Source: Aphelocoma coerulescens (taxonomy: Eukaryota > Chordata > Aves > Passeriformes > Corvidae). From it: a stretch of DNA of 64,000 nucleotides. Position 1 is the first letter of the stretch. Each line of letters opens with the position of its first letter. The notes beneath the pieces were generated by a model. That model made no database searches. It saw nothing but the letters and a program-made list of their open reading frames with translations, and was not told the origin of the DNA. The translations under genes and the position numbers were made by a program. Positions 34,690 to 45,699 of the stretch are shown piece by piece. The DNA lies in contig NW_027184063.1 of the NCBI RefSeq assembly GCF_041296385.1, positions 868,001 through 932,000 on the forward strand, given 5' to 3'.

Positions 34690-35347
34690 TGTTATAAATG
34701 AAGTCTGTAATTTGTGCTGTTATGTATAAAAATGAACTGTAGTAAAACTATACAGAGCCAGAGCTTCAAACCCCCCCACCAGCCTGGCTGAGAGGAAAAT
34801 TTTACAACACTGGAGCAGTTGAAAAGGAAGTTCTTTCAGCACAGAAGTAATCAATAGGTGAGGATTCCACCCCAGGTGGGGTTGGATCTTATCACTGGGA
34901 CATTAACTCTATGATTACTTGATCACTGTCTTCTGATATCTACATCTCAGGTGATAAGGAATTGGACATTCCGGGAACTCCACTGAGGGTTCCAGGAGTT
35001 GAAGACAGACAAATTCATCACCGAACATGGGCGATTCATCACATCTAGAAGACCCTTTGTCCATCCTTGCACTGTGAAAGAAGAACTTCATGAATATGTT
35101 AAAGAACGAGAAGAATGGACTGGACTTGAACACTCCCCAAAAATCGTATAAAAATAACCCAGACAAGGCAGCTGGCGTGAACTTGGGAGATCTGATGCGA
35201 TAGAGGTCAGATCTATGCATGTTCACCCTGCTCTGATCCTGGGCTCGGTGCTGCTTTTCTCAATCTTGGCTTTTGAGACTAATATTTCGGCTGCATAATA
35301 AATTTTATTTCTTTATTAATTTTGATTGGACTATCTGGTTTATCACA
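34690..35347 (+). mobile_element. Solo LTR (658 bp) with CCGC target duplication
   Basis: TGTTATAAATG to TTTATCACA, flanked by CCGC at 34,686-34,689 and 35,348-35,351. Cassette A has the empty site (tttcccgctaatttc, about 20,305). It holds a TATA-like CGTATAAAAATAAC near 35,146 and AATAAA near 35,300. A 4-bp duplication fits an ERV1/gammaretrovirus-type integrase. Confidence 0.85.
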
Positions 35348-35623
35348 CCGCTAATTTTGGAAGCTGAGGTGACACCCCCTCCTCATTTTGTCACGGTGAG
35401 GAGACGCCATTTTGGGAAAGATCCTGCTGATTTCCACCAAACTGGGGTAGGGATATAAATGGCTTGTGGGCCCCATGCCTCATTTTGGGGGGTTGGGGTG
35501 ACCCCACGGTTCCACCGGTGTCTAAGGGAGGGCTATAACTCCCAGTTTTGGTGGTTATAAGCAGCTTGTGGGGGTCCCACGTTTGACGGAGGCCCCCAGC
35601 CCCCACCCCAAAGCAGCCTTTGG

Positions 35624-35710
35624 CCAATCAGAGCGTGCGGCGGTGATGACTCAGCAGTTGCCATGGAGATGTGCAGGTGCCACAGACCACAACACTTTTA
35701 AGCCAATCAG
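35624..35710 (-). promoter_or_regulatory. MHC class II-type X1-X2-Y module, cassette B
   Basis: Minus-strand distal Y (35,703-35,710), X1 (about 35,655-35,668), X2 TGAGTCA (35,647-35,653), 15-nt gap, Y CTGATTGG (35,624-35,631). Same spacing and orientation as cassette A. Confidence 0.8.
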
Positions 35711-35763
35711 AAAATGCACAAAACAATTTTTACTCAGTCAGAGCTTTTCTCACCGATGACTCC

Positions 35764-36626
35764 TGTACTGGTTTGGCACAGCCTGGTTTTTGGTGGCAGG
35801 GGGGCCACAGAGGTGGCTGCTGTGAGATGCTGCTGGAAGCTTCCACCATGTGCAGCAGCGCCAATCTCCGATGGCTCTGAAGATGGACATGCTGCTGGCC
35901 AAAACTGGGCCAATGAGAGAGGCTGGTAAGGCCTCTGGGATAACAGATTTAAGAGGAAAATCAAAGCAAAGTCACAGTTTTTCTTCTGGTCAGAGAAGAG
36001 GAGGAGGTGAGTACGTGTGAGGGAAACAACATGGAGACACCAAGGTCAGTGGAGAAGGTGGGGGAGGAGGTGCTCCAGGCTCTGGAGCTGAGATTCCTCT
36101 GCAGGTTTTGGTGAAGCAGCCCCTGGGGATCCACGGGGGACAAAGAGCTCCACCCTCACCCGTGAGTGAGGTGCCCATGCCAGAGTGGGTGGATGCCTGG
36201 CTGTGATCCAGCGAAACACCCAGTGGAGAGAGAGAGGGCCCAACTCCCAGGCTTGGAGGACTACACCCAGTGGAGAGAGAGAGGGCCCTGCTCCCAGGCT
36301 TGGAGGACTGCACCCTGTGGAAGACAGACCCACGGTGCAGCAGTTTTGGGAGGACTGTGTGCCCGTGGGAGGGGCTCACACTGCAGCAGGTGCGGTGCAG
36401 CTGCTGCTTGTGACAGTGGGCCCATGCTGGAGAAGTTCACGGAGAACTGTCTCCCGTGGGAGGGAGCCCACGGCCTCACAGGGGAAGGACCAAACCCCTG
36501 TGCCCTGTTTCCCTGCGCTGTCGGTGGGAAGGAGGGAGGAGTTGGGGGGGGAGGGGGAAGTGTTCTAAGGGTTTATTTTATTTCTCATTATCCTCCTCTG
36601 ATTTAAGTTGAACCTGTTTCACTCTT
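35764..36626 (+). mobile_element. LTR-1 copy B, cut by the ERV-L-like provirus
   Basis: Starts TGTACTGGTTTGGCACAGCC and breaks off at 36,626 where the provirus begins. It contains a two-unit, roughly 53-bp duplication (cacccagtggagagagag) at about 36,217-36,330. The nested element of copies A and D is absent. Confidence 0.75.
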
Positions 36627-37736
36627 TGTTGGGGTTTTGGGAGCTCCCCTTCTGTTTTCTTTTTTCCCTTGAGGAATTTTCCCCATATATGTTTCTGAGC
36701 CGACAAATTGCTGGGTGCTTGGGAGAAACAAAAGACTTGGCCACTGAGGGAGGGGTCCCAGGAACTACTCTTTTTCACCTGGGCTTGAGGGCAGTTAGTT
36801 CTCAGCATTTGGACAGAGAGAGAGGCTGGAAAGAATTTGTGAGCACTGCAGGCTTGTTTTTTTCGGCTGCCTTCCTTCTACTGGAGAAACCCAAGATCCC
36901 AAGCCTGCCTTTTCCTGCCCCGCTGGGAGCTGGGCTGCTGCCGTAACTGCACCAAAGGGGAAAGGGCCAGACAGCTGAGAAGGCTGGCACTGGGTTTGTG
37001 GTTCTGTTTACTGTTACTGCCATAGATGTTGTTTGTTTGCCTTGTTATATATGTGAAAAGCGAGGTTCACTCTTAGTAAAATTTTAAGAAAAGTTTAATA
37101 AAAGGGACAACTAGGAGACAACAGCAAAAAGGGCATTACAGCCGGGTGCTTTGGCAGAGATCCAAAGGCATACCTCTACATCCAAAAGATTGTCTTTAAA
37201 AGTATGTCTCTTATTGCATATTCATCACAATCATGCATGATTCATAAATTCTTTGGAGTTTCTGTGTATCATCCCATCAGCCTTATCTTCCTCCTTGGCT
37301 CCATTATGTCTCTGCTCCCTCCATAAATTCTTCTCTCTCTGGTTTCTGGTTTTTCTTCTCTGATAAGATACTCCAGAAATGTGAAGACTTTCTCTGCCTA
37401 TCTTTTCTAAATTGACTACATAAACAATAGACATTCTATATCATGTATTACATTACAGAACCTAGGTAAAGTTTTTCTAACATTAAGGAACATGCAAAAA
37501 GCCAACATCACAATACATTCATAACAATTATTTAACATGCGAAAAGCCAACATCACAATACATTTATAACATATATATATAATATTAAAGAACCGTTATT
37601 GCTGTTCTTCACATCTTTGCCTGAAAGCCCCTTAATTTCAAAATTGTAATAATTCGGAGGGAAGGGAGTTGCATTTTTTCATTTCAAAGGAGACTCCTGC
37701 CTTTCTTGGCAGACACCTGTCTTTGAAACCCAGACA
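36627..37736 (+). mobile_element. 5' LTR of ERV-L-like provirus (about 1,110 bp)
   Basis: TGTTGGGGTTTTGG to AACCCAGACA. It matches the 3' LTR at 39,078-40,037 at both ends. A roughly 500-bp stretch at about 37,060-37,560 is absent from the 3' LTR and from the solo LTR at 15.3 kb; it carries its own 'tttaataaaaggg' signal, so it looks like a secondary insertion. Confidence 0.75.
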
Positions 37737-37819
37737 GATCATAGTGCCCAATTTGGGGCCTGAGGGCATTAAGAGAAAGGGGTGAAAAAGGAATAACAGT
37801 TCCTGGGTAACTTAATTTT

Positions 37820-38941
37820 GTGTGCTGGATATAGGAACCTTGTTAGGCAGCACTATGGGGAAGAAGGCCCACTGGCAGCATAGAGGAAAACCAATCTGGG
37901 CTGCTGAAGAGTGGAAAGGCATTGCCACTCGGGTAGAGAAACTACCTGTGAAAGTCCGTCATGTAGATGCTCACATCCCCAAGAGTTGGGCTGATGAAGA
38001 ACATTGTTACAACAAACAGGTAGATCAGTCTGCGAAAATAGAGGTGTCCCAGATAGACTTGGATTGGCAACATAAAGGAGAGTTGTTCCTAGCTCGATGG
38101 GCCCATGATGCCTCAGGCCATCAGGGCAGAGATGCCACCTATAAGTGGGAACAAGATCGAGGGGTGGATCTAACCATGGACAGTATCTCCCAGGTGATCC
38201 ATGATTGTGAGACATGCACTGCGATCAAGCAGGCCAAGCGGGTGAAGCCCCTGTGGTATGGTGGGCAATGGTCCAAATACAAGTATGGAGAGGCCTGGCA
38301 GGTTGATTACATCACACTGCCTTAAACCTGCCAAGGCAAGCGCTATGTGCTCACAATGGTAGAAGCCACCACAGGATGGCTGGAGACCTACCCTGTGCCT
38401 CACACTACTGCCCGGAACACCATCCTGGGCCTGGAAAAGCAAGTCCTTTGGAGGCATGGTACCCCTGAAAGAATTGAATCTGACAGCGGAACTCATTTCA
38501 AGAACAGCCTTATAAACACCTGGGCTAGAGAACATGGCATTGAGTGGGTGTACCACATCCCTTACCATGCACCAGCAACTGGGAAGGTTGAGCGGCGTAA
38601 TGGACTGCTTAAAACCACCTTGAAGGCACTGGGTTGGGGGGACTTTCAAAAACTGGGAGGTGCATTTAGCAAGAGTCACCTGGTTAGTTAACACCCGAGG
38701 CTCCACCAGCCGAGCAGGCCCTGCCCAATCCGAACCCCTACAGACAACAGACGGGGATAAGGTTCCAGTGGTACACATGAGAGGTATGCTTGGAAAAACT
38801 GTTTGGGTTAATTCTGCCTCAAGCAAAGGCAAACCCATCCGTGGGGGTGTCTTCGCTCAGGGACCAGATTGCACCTGGTGGGTGATGCAAAAGGATGGAG
38901 AGACCCAGTGCATACCTCAAGGGGACCTGGTTTTGGGATGA
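37820..38941 (+). pseudogene. ERV-L-like pol remnant (RNase H end and integrase)
   Basis: The frame at 37,822-38,325 carries an RNase H tail, the integrase HHCC zinc region (HDASGH and CETC) and the first catalytic-core aspartate (QVDYI). After an in-frame TAA at about 38,323, 38,347-38,691 continues with the second aspartate (ESDSGTHF) and the glutamate (GKVERRNG). A frameshift near 38,680 leads to a C-terminal domain in another frame, ending at 38,941. Gag, protease and reverse transcriptase are missing, so this is a large internal deletion. Core motifs resemble class III (ERV-L) integrases; that assignment is from memory of the family. Confidence 0.8.
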
Positions 38942-39077
38942 ACTACCCGTGGTACTGTACTTGTATCAATATCTGAACATATATATGTATATAATTTGGG
39001 TGATGCATGTATTTCTATGGTTAAAAGGGTTAAGTTTGATGTAACATGTTAGTATGGGAAAAATTCCGGGTGCATAA

Positions 39078-40037
39078 TGTTGGGGTTTTGAGGAGTTCCC
39101 CTTCTGTTTTTTTTCTCTTGAGGAATTTTCCCCATATATGTTTCTGAGCCAACAAATTGCTGGGTGCTTGGGAGAAACAAAAGACCTGGCAACTGAAGGA
39201 AGGGGTCCAACGGGCTACTCTCTTTCCACCTGGGCTTGTGAGCTGTTTGCTTTCTTGGCATTCTGATGGAGAGGCTGGAAGGAATTCTGCAGAAGCACTG
39301 CCAGCTTCTGGTTTTTTCGGCTGCCTTCCTTCTACCGGAGAAACCCCGAGGTCCCAAGCCCGCCTTTCCCTGCCCCGCTGGGAGCCGGTCTGCAGCCGCC
39401 CTGTCCCCACCGTTGCATTCAAGCCTTCACTACTCTGTAGCCCTGCATGCCCTGCCTGCCAAGACCTCTGGGGGTTCCACTGCAGCTCCGGAGTTTAAGC
39501 CATCTCGTCTGCCACCTGGGATTTGTGCTCGTCCATGCCATTCCAGCCTGCTGTTCCTGAGGGTCCGGCCAGACACTGGGATCGGCTGCCCAAGGGTTTG
39601 TGAAGCCTTTGTGCCAACCCTTCCCGGGATCCCAGGCCACCAGTGCCGCATGCTCCCCAAGCTCGCTCCGGAGCGCCCCCTGCAGCCGCGGGGGAACCAT
39701 CGCACCTGCCCTGCTCACTGGGAGCCGCCAGCTCCCCTGCTGGCTGCGAGCGGAACTGCACCCAAGGGGAAAGGGCCTGACAGCCGAGAAGGCTGGGACT
39801 GGGTTTGTGATTGTTTGCTGTTACTGCCATAGTTATTGCTGTTTGTTTTCCTTGTTATACACATATAGATATATATTAGTAAAGAACTGTTATTCGTGTT
39901 CCTCATACCTTTACCTGAAAGCCCCTTAATTTCAAAATTATAGTAATTCGGAGGGTAGGGGGGTTGCATTTTTTTTTTTTCATTTCAAGGGAGACTCCTG
40001 CCTTCCTTGCCAGACACCTGTCTTTCACACCAAGACA
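39078..40037 (+). mobile_element. 3' LTR of ERV-L-like provirus (960 bp)
   Basis: TGTTGGGGTTTTGA to CACCAAGACA. It contains the GC-rich middle part that the 5' LTR has largely lost. There is no target duplication: left flank CTCTT (36,622-36,626), right flank GATCT (40,038-40,042). Confidence 0.8.
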
Positions 40038-40046
40038 GATCTTGGG

Positions 40047-40414
40047 ACCCCACGGCCTCACAGGGGAAGGACTCCTCTCCTGGAGCAGCAGAAGGAAGTC
40101 CCGGTGACGAACTGACCAAACCCTCATGCCCTGTCTCCCTGCGCTGTCGGTGGGAAGGAGGGAGGGGCTGGGGGGGAAGGTGTTCTAAGGGCTTATTTTA
40201 CTTCTCATTATCCTACTCTGGTTCTGTTAGTAATCAATTCACTTTGCAACTTTAAATTGAGTCTGTTTAGCCTTTGAAGTGTTTCTCCCAGTCCTTATCT
40301 CAGCGCATGAACCCTTCCTTAATTCTTTTCCCTCCTCTGCCCAGCTGTGGCAGGGGAGGGTGAGCGAGCGGCTCTGGTGGGTGCCTGGCATTGGGTCACT
40401 GTCAAACCCCGACA
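40047..40414 (+). mobile_element. LTR-1 3' fragment beside the class II leader exon
   Basis: Begins inside LTR-1 at 'cacggcctcacagggg' and ends AAACCCCGACA. Its first part repeats sequence already present at 36,468-36,626, left of the provirus. Confidence 0.7.
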
Positions 40415-40534
40415 GCTCCCCAGTTTCCAGGCAGACTGGTGCTCCCAGTGCCTTGCGGGGCGGGGCCTCTTTGGGGACCTCCCCAGGGCACAGTGTGGAT
40501 GCTTTGGGTCTGTCAGCACCGCCCAGCGCTGGGG

Positions 40535-40619
40535 ATGGGGCGTGTGTGCGCAGCTGGGGCTGCGCTGGTAGCACTGGTGGTGCTGGGAGCACCCCCAGCT
40601 GTGGGCGCAGAGCTCCAGA
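40535..40619 (+). pseudogene. MHC class II beta leader exon (orphan exon 1)
   Basis: ATG at 40,535 opens MGRVCAAGAALVALVVLG and continues APPAVGAELQ, a clean signal peptide with a basic start, a hydrophobic core of about 14 residues and an Ala-x-Ala-like cleavage region. It ends at the donor AGA/GTGAGT (donor at 40,620), giving 28 codons plus one base. Bird class II beta chains start in this way. About 120 bp of GC-rich 5' flank is kept, then LTR-1 begins (40,414), so the X-Y promoter is gone. About 120 bp of intron follows before unrelated AT-rich DNA. No beta-1 exon is seen. Intact as an exon, dead as a gene. Confidence 0.8.
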
Positions 40620-40639
40620 GTGAGTAGGGGGTGCAGGGG

Positions 40640-41020
40640 GTGGGGCTGGTAGATGGGAAAGGGGAGAAGGGGGGGTAAAAGATGGGGTGAGACCCCCCCC
40701 AAACTGAGTGGGAGGGGAGTGGAACCCTGCAAAAATCAAAGTTTAGCAAATAAATTAAAAGCCACTAAGAATCAAGAAGGATGGAGGGATTACCTTTTGT
40801 AATGAAGAAAGGAAAAAACCCATAACAAAACCCATCGAGGAATTGAGGCCATGATATCTAATCTCTGAAATTCTGTGCTTAGAAGTGGGAATGACTGAAA
40901 TTGCTGGTAACAGTGAAATGTTTAATTTGTTTAAAAAACAATCCCAAAAATAGGAAAAGGCCACTGCTGCCTGGGGTGGCCACCTATAAACAGAGACCAG
41001 ACAAGAATAAGGGAATAAAG
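40640..41020. other. Stretch without recognisable gene
   Basis: Class II beta intron remnant to about 40,740, then AT-rich sequence with no motif I can name. Confidence 0.4.
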
Positions 41021-41400
41021 GTCAGTATTTATTTGAATATGCCTTCATATTTATATGAATATACCTTCAAGGTACCCGCTGGGGAGTCAAAAGGCCACAC
41101 CCAAGATGGACCCCAGAGGTTATGAGTTCTTCACACTTTTACAAGTTTGGTTCATTTGCATATCAGGGTTAATTGTCCAATTATAACCTCAGTTCATTAT
41201 GTAATTACCATAGGTTTGTCCCCTTTCAGAGGCTTTTTAGTTTACATATTTTGGGGCCTGGTGTCCTTGAGGTGGAAACCTAGAGAGGTTTGTTATGTCT
41301 AACCAGCATGAGCGAACAGCAGCTAGCAGGCCACACGAAACTTCAGAGTTACACACCAGGCAGTGCAGGATTTGAAAAATATAAAAGTTAAAACCTAAGG
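41020..41400. mobile_element. LTR-like sequence next to ERV1 remnant
   Basis: AT-rich sequence with duplicated 'gaatatgccttcatatttat'-like segments and a closing 'acctaaggtatcacc'. It probably belongs to the LTR of the adjacent retroviral remnant, but the ends are not defined. Confidence 0.4.
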
Positions 41401-41404
41401 TATC

Positions 41405-42210
41405 ACCACCTTCTGGAACAGTTAAACAGGGAAATTCTCCTGGAGGTCATTGGCAAATCGATTTCTCTGTGTTACCCAGACAAAATGAGGATCGGTATCT
41501 TTTGCTATTGGCAGATCCATTTTCCAGATGGCCAGAGGCCTTTCCCTCCCACACCAATAAATCCAGGGAAGTGGTACAAATTGTGCTTAAAGAAATCATA
41601 CTGAGATTTGGGGGCCACTTGGGCTATCTTCAGAGAGAGGCCCCCATTTTATAGCAGACTTGGTGCCCCAGCTGAGCAAAACCCTGGGTATAAAACGGGA
41701 CTGACACAGCCCTTGGTGACCAGAGGTGAGTGGGAAAGTGGAAAGGATGAATCAGAATTTGAAGAGACAAATGAGTAAAATGTGCCAAGAAACCTCTTCA
41801 AAATGGGCACAGACCCTTCCTCAGGCTCTTTTGTGAGTCAGAATTCAGCCAATCAAAAATGAAAGTCCCCATGAATTGCTGTAGGGACAGTTGTACCAAA
41901 CACCATCAGTTCCAGGAGAAACCCATTCAAAGGGAGAAACAGATTTAAATCTATACTTGGTTGCTTTAGGAAAAACTCTTGCTGGACTCTGTCTGTTTAT
42001 AACCCTGTCAGGACCAGTTGCTTTGGATGCCCTGTTCATCCATTCCAGCCTGGGATTTTTCTGTATGTGAAGACTTGGAACCCTGAACCCTTGAAGGAAA
42101 AGTGGAAAGGACCTTTCCAAGTCCTCCTGGTAACCTACACTGCACTCAGGGTGGCAGGAATGGAACCCTGGGTTCATCACACGTGGGTAAAACCAGCACC
42201 CACACATTAA
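41405..42210 (+). pseudogene. ERV1/gammaretrovirus-like integrase remnant
   Basis: At 41,430-41,640 one frame shows an integrase core beginning (HWQIDF then LPRQNEDRYLLLLADPFSRW). Further downstream, broken by stops and frame changes, are a part resembling the last core helix and, at about 42,080-42,205, a C-terminal barrel segment (VAGMEPWVHHTWVK). Amino-terminal pol is missing. Strongly degraded. Confidence 0.7.
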
Positions 42211-42239
42211 ACACAGCGGAAAGAAAACTGACTGATACC

Positions 42240-43840
42240 CCTTAGGTTTTTATTTTCTTTTAGTTCTTGGGGGGTAATTTGTTTTGCTGTTTTACTGCTT
42301 AGAGACATAAATCCTATTGACTGTTTTGGGTATAGAATATGATTTTCTAGAGTGATACTATTTTCCAGATATCAGTGAAGATGATGATTAATGCATATTT
42401 ATTATTATAATAATAGAAACTATGTTGTTAATCTCTGGGAAGGGAAATGTGGTTTTCAAATTACTGCAAGATTTTGACAGATTAGAGAATATAACTTCTA
42501 TAACAGCTTGTTTGCCAACACCAACTTCTGCAGAAAATCCAGTTCTGTCGGGAGCTTCAGTCAGCAATTTGACAAAAATCTGGGAACATGGGTGGGAAGG
42601 AAATAGCACCCAGGGCACCTGGACAGGGATGGAAGGAGAATATTCCTTACCATGGACACATAAGAATGGTACTGTTGAGAATTGTAATATCTCAAAACTG
42701 GATCTGGAAATAATCCCTGGAAATATTTATCATCTGACAGATTGCACTGGTACCCCCTGGGGATATCAAATTCCAGCAGTATGGAATCACCCTCAGACAG
42801 GACAATGGGAATGTTTCCAGCCAGTTCAGGGGTGTCTGGGCTGGGAAGGGAGCCCAGGCCTTCCACAGGACCCCTTACAGGTGGGTATAAAATATCCTGA
42901 TTTAACAAGGTCAAGGCCAAAGGATCCCAGGACAAAGGAAAAGTGGGATTGCCCTGGGACAGACACTTGAGCTGTGTGGAATCCTGAGGTGCAGCAGCTC
43001 CTGGCTGTGGCCCAGGCTCTGAGGCTGGGCTGTGTTTGTAGAAATGATTCTGCCTTTCTCAGTGACACCTGGGCTCAGCCAACAAACAGCGAGCCTTGGA
43101 GAGGCACAGAGTGTCAGCAGGATGCGGTCAGATCCTTAGGAGCCCCAGGATGGGTGGGAAGTGATGGAATTTGGAGCACACGTTTGGCCCTGGGAGAATC
43201 AGGAGCACCATGGACACTGGGGGTATTAACGTTCCGTCCCTCGTGCAAGGAGTCACCACCGGGAACCCGACTGTGGGGAAAGGTTAAAGGGGATGGAACT
43301 TGGAAACATCCCAGTGCGGGAACTACAGCGGGATGGATTTTAGAATCCATCTCTGCTCCGCAAAGATCTGCCTTTAGGAACAGAGCAGCCACACACCATT
43401 GGGCTCTGCAGATGGAAACTTGAGTGAATGCAGCTCCTTTGGGGTTTGCTGAAATAAAGGAACAATTGCCAGCCACAGCTAAAATGACCTCACAGAGCAG
43501 ATTGGTTTTAGCCCTATTGCTGTTACATGGACAGGGAGTATGTGGATTCTTGAACTGAAACAACACTTGTTGTGAGCACATTCCAAATGTGATGCTGGAT
43601 TGGATCAGGTAGAGAGGATAAAATCATCCAGCAGGGAATTAAGGGCAGGATTAGAAAGTAACAGGTTGAATAAAATATTTAAAGGACTTGGATTCTAGAT
43701 GCTTGGTTGGCCTCACTTTTGCTATGTATATTTGGGATCATAGCAATAATTGTGAGTATGACACTTGTTTTAAACTGGGTAAAGAACATGGTTGTGAAAG
43801 CAACTGAGGAACTCGTGGGATGTGAGTAAAGGAGCAGAGT
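42240..43840 (+). pseudogene. ERV1-like envelope remnant
   Basis: It follows the integrase remnant, as env should. A 182-codon frame (42,422-42,970) has several N-linked glycosylation sites and paired cysteines typical of a surface subunit. A second frame (about 42,974-43,423) may continue it. At about 43,440-43,580 lies a transmembrane-subunit ectodomain with a heptad-like region and a cysteine cluster, interrupted by stops, and a hydrophobic membrane segment at about 43,710-43,790. It is a fossil with frame breaks and no visible function. Confidence 0.65.
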
Positions 43841-43849
43841 GAGGCTTGC

Positions 43850-44370
43850 GAAGGCTTGAAGGGAAGAGAAGCTTCCCAACCCTCCAAGGGGGGAAATTTG
43901 CCAGATGAAAAACCGTTTGCACCTGGTGGGTTCATACAATGCTTCTTCTCCAAAAGCCACTGGCCATGGAACCGCACAAGGCTGATTCTGTAGGCAGCAA
44001 CCAGCCCAGGTGTGCCAACTTTCACCAGTTCACCGGGCAGTCAGGGCTGGCTTTGGGGTCACCGACCACCAGGGACCCCCAAAGAGATCCCCAGGACAGA
44101 AGAACAGATGCTTAAAGGGGAAGGAAAATATGTTAAGGATTTCAGGGAAATGATTATCATATGAATGTTTATTCTGGGACAATCACAGAATATGTATGCA
44201 AAATACAGTCTATAAACAGGAACTCTCCAGTACTCACCATGCACGGTATTCTGGAAGAACTACCCCCTTGTGCATCCAGCCAAATAAATAATGATGCTTC
44301 TAAATGCTACCTTGGTTTTAAGGAGGGGGTTTTCATTTTAATTGATTTTTGGTAACCGTGTCAAAAGTGA
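43850..44370. other. ERV 3' flank, unassigned
   Basis: No gene seen. Probably the 3' end of the ERV1 remnant (U3-like) followed by unrelated AT-rich DNA. Confidence 0.35.
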
Positions 44371-44482
44371 CCCTTGCTTCCATGGGGCTCCACAGTGTCA
44401 CAATGGTCCCTTGGTTCCATGATGCCTTGAAGTGTCACAGTGGTCTCCTTGCTTCCATGAGGCCTTGAAGTGTCACAATGGT
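44371..44482. repeat. 37-bp tandem repeat, three units, abutting LTR-1 C
   Basis: Three units of the form 'cccttgcttccatg' + 'aggccttgaa' + 'gtgtcacaatggt'. The third ends exactly where LTR-1 begins. Confidence 0.8.
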
Positions 44483-45549
44483 GTCCTGGTTTGACACTGG
44501 CTCAATGCCAGGCACCCAAAAGAGTCGCTTGCTCACCCCCCCCCCCTTGCCACAGCTGGGCAGAGGAGGGAAAAGGAAAAAAAAATTAACGAAAGGTTCA
44601 TGAGTGAGGTGAGGACTGGGTGAAAACACTTCAAAGGTGAAACAGGCTCAGCTTAAAGTTGCAAAGTGAATGGATTACTAACAGAATCAGAGTAGGATAA
44701 TGAGAAGTAAAATAAGCCCTTAGAACACCTTTTCCCCCAGCCCCTCCCTCCTTCCCACCGACAGCGCAGGGAGACAGGGCACGGGGGTTTGGTCAGTTCA
44801 TCACCGAGACTTCCTTCTGCTGCTCTGGGAGAGGAGTCCGTCCCCTGTGAGGCCGTGGGCTCCCTCCCACGGGAGACAGTTCTCCGTGAACTTCTCCAGC
44901 ATGGGCCCACTGTCACAAGCAGCAGCCACACCGCACCTGCTGCAGTGTGAGCCCCTCCCACGGGCACTCAGTCCTCCCAAAACTGCTGTGCCGTGGGTCT
45001 GTCTTCCACAGGGTGCAGTCCTCCAAAGCCATGCTGCTCCAGCTTGGAAGCAGGGCCCTCTGTCTCTCCACTGGGTCTTTCACTGGATCACAGCCTCCTC
45101 CAGGCATCCACCTGCTCCAGTGTGAGCACATCCTCCACGGGCTGTGGGTGGATCTCTGCATCCCCTGTGGATCCCCAGGGGCTCCTTCACCATGCTCTTC
45201 ACCACAGCCTGCAGAGGAATCTCAGCTCCAGAGCCTGGAGCACCTCCTCTCCCTCCTTCTCCACTGACCTTGGTCCCTCCATGTTGTTTCCCTCACAAGT
45301 TCTCACCTCCTCCTCTTCTCTGACCAGAAGAAAAACTGTGACTTTGCTTTGATTTTCCTCTTAAACCTGTTATCCCAGAGGCCTTACCAGCCTCTCTCAT
45401 TGGCCCAGTTTTGGCCAGCAGCATGTCCATCTTCAGAGCCATCGGAGATTGGCGCTGCTGCACATGGTGGAAGCTTCCAGCAGCATCTCACAGCAGCCAC
45501 CTCTGTGGCCCCCCTGCCACCAAAAACCAGGCTGTGCCAAACCAATACA
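44483..45549 (-). mobile_element. LTR-1 copy C, complete (1,067 bp, antisense)
   Basis: Plus-strand ends TGTCCTGGTTTGACACTGG and CAAACCAATACA. It is the only uninterrupted copy and serves as the reference for the A, B and D copies. It shows the empty site of the nested element (gcagggccctctgtctctcc). Flanks AATGG and GAGTC do not match. Confidence 0.8.
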
Positions 45550-45602
45550 GGAGTCATCGGTGAGAAAAGCTCTGACTGAGTAAAAATTGTTTTGTGCATT
45601 TT

Positions 45603-45690
45603 CTGATTGGCTTAAAAGTTGTTGTGGTCTCTGGCACCTGCCCATCTCCATGGCAACTGCTGAGTCATCACCGCCGCACGCTCTGATTGG
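45603..45690 (+). promoter_or_regulatory. MHC class II-type X1-X2-Y module, cassette C
   Basis: Distal Y CTGATTGG 45,603-45,610; X1 CTCCATGGCAACTG 45,646-45,659; X2 TGAGTCATCA 45,661-45,670; 15 nt after TGAGTCA; Y CTGATTGG 45,683-45,690 followed by CCAAAG. A TATA-like CTTATAACC lies at about 45,753. It points to the plus strand, into the 3' flank of zinc-finger gene 3. Confidence 0.8.
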
Positions 45691-45699
45691 CCAAAGGCT

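Noticed and set aside
34915..35226. 103-codon minus-strand frame
   Set aside because: Entirely inside a solo LTR with matching target duplications.
35714..35964. 71- and 76-codon frames conserved in all four LTR-1 copies
   Set aside because: They lie within the LTR end and next to the SXY module; conservation follows from recent duplication, and both strands are open.
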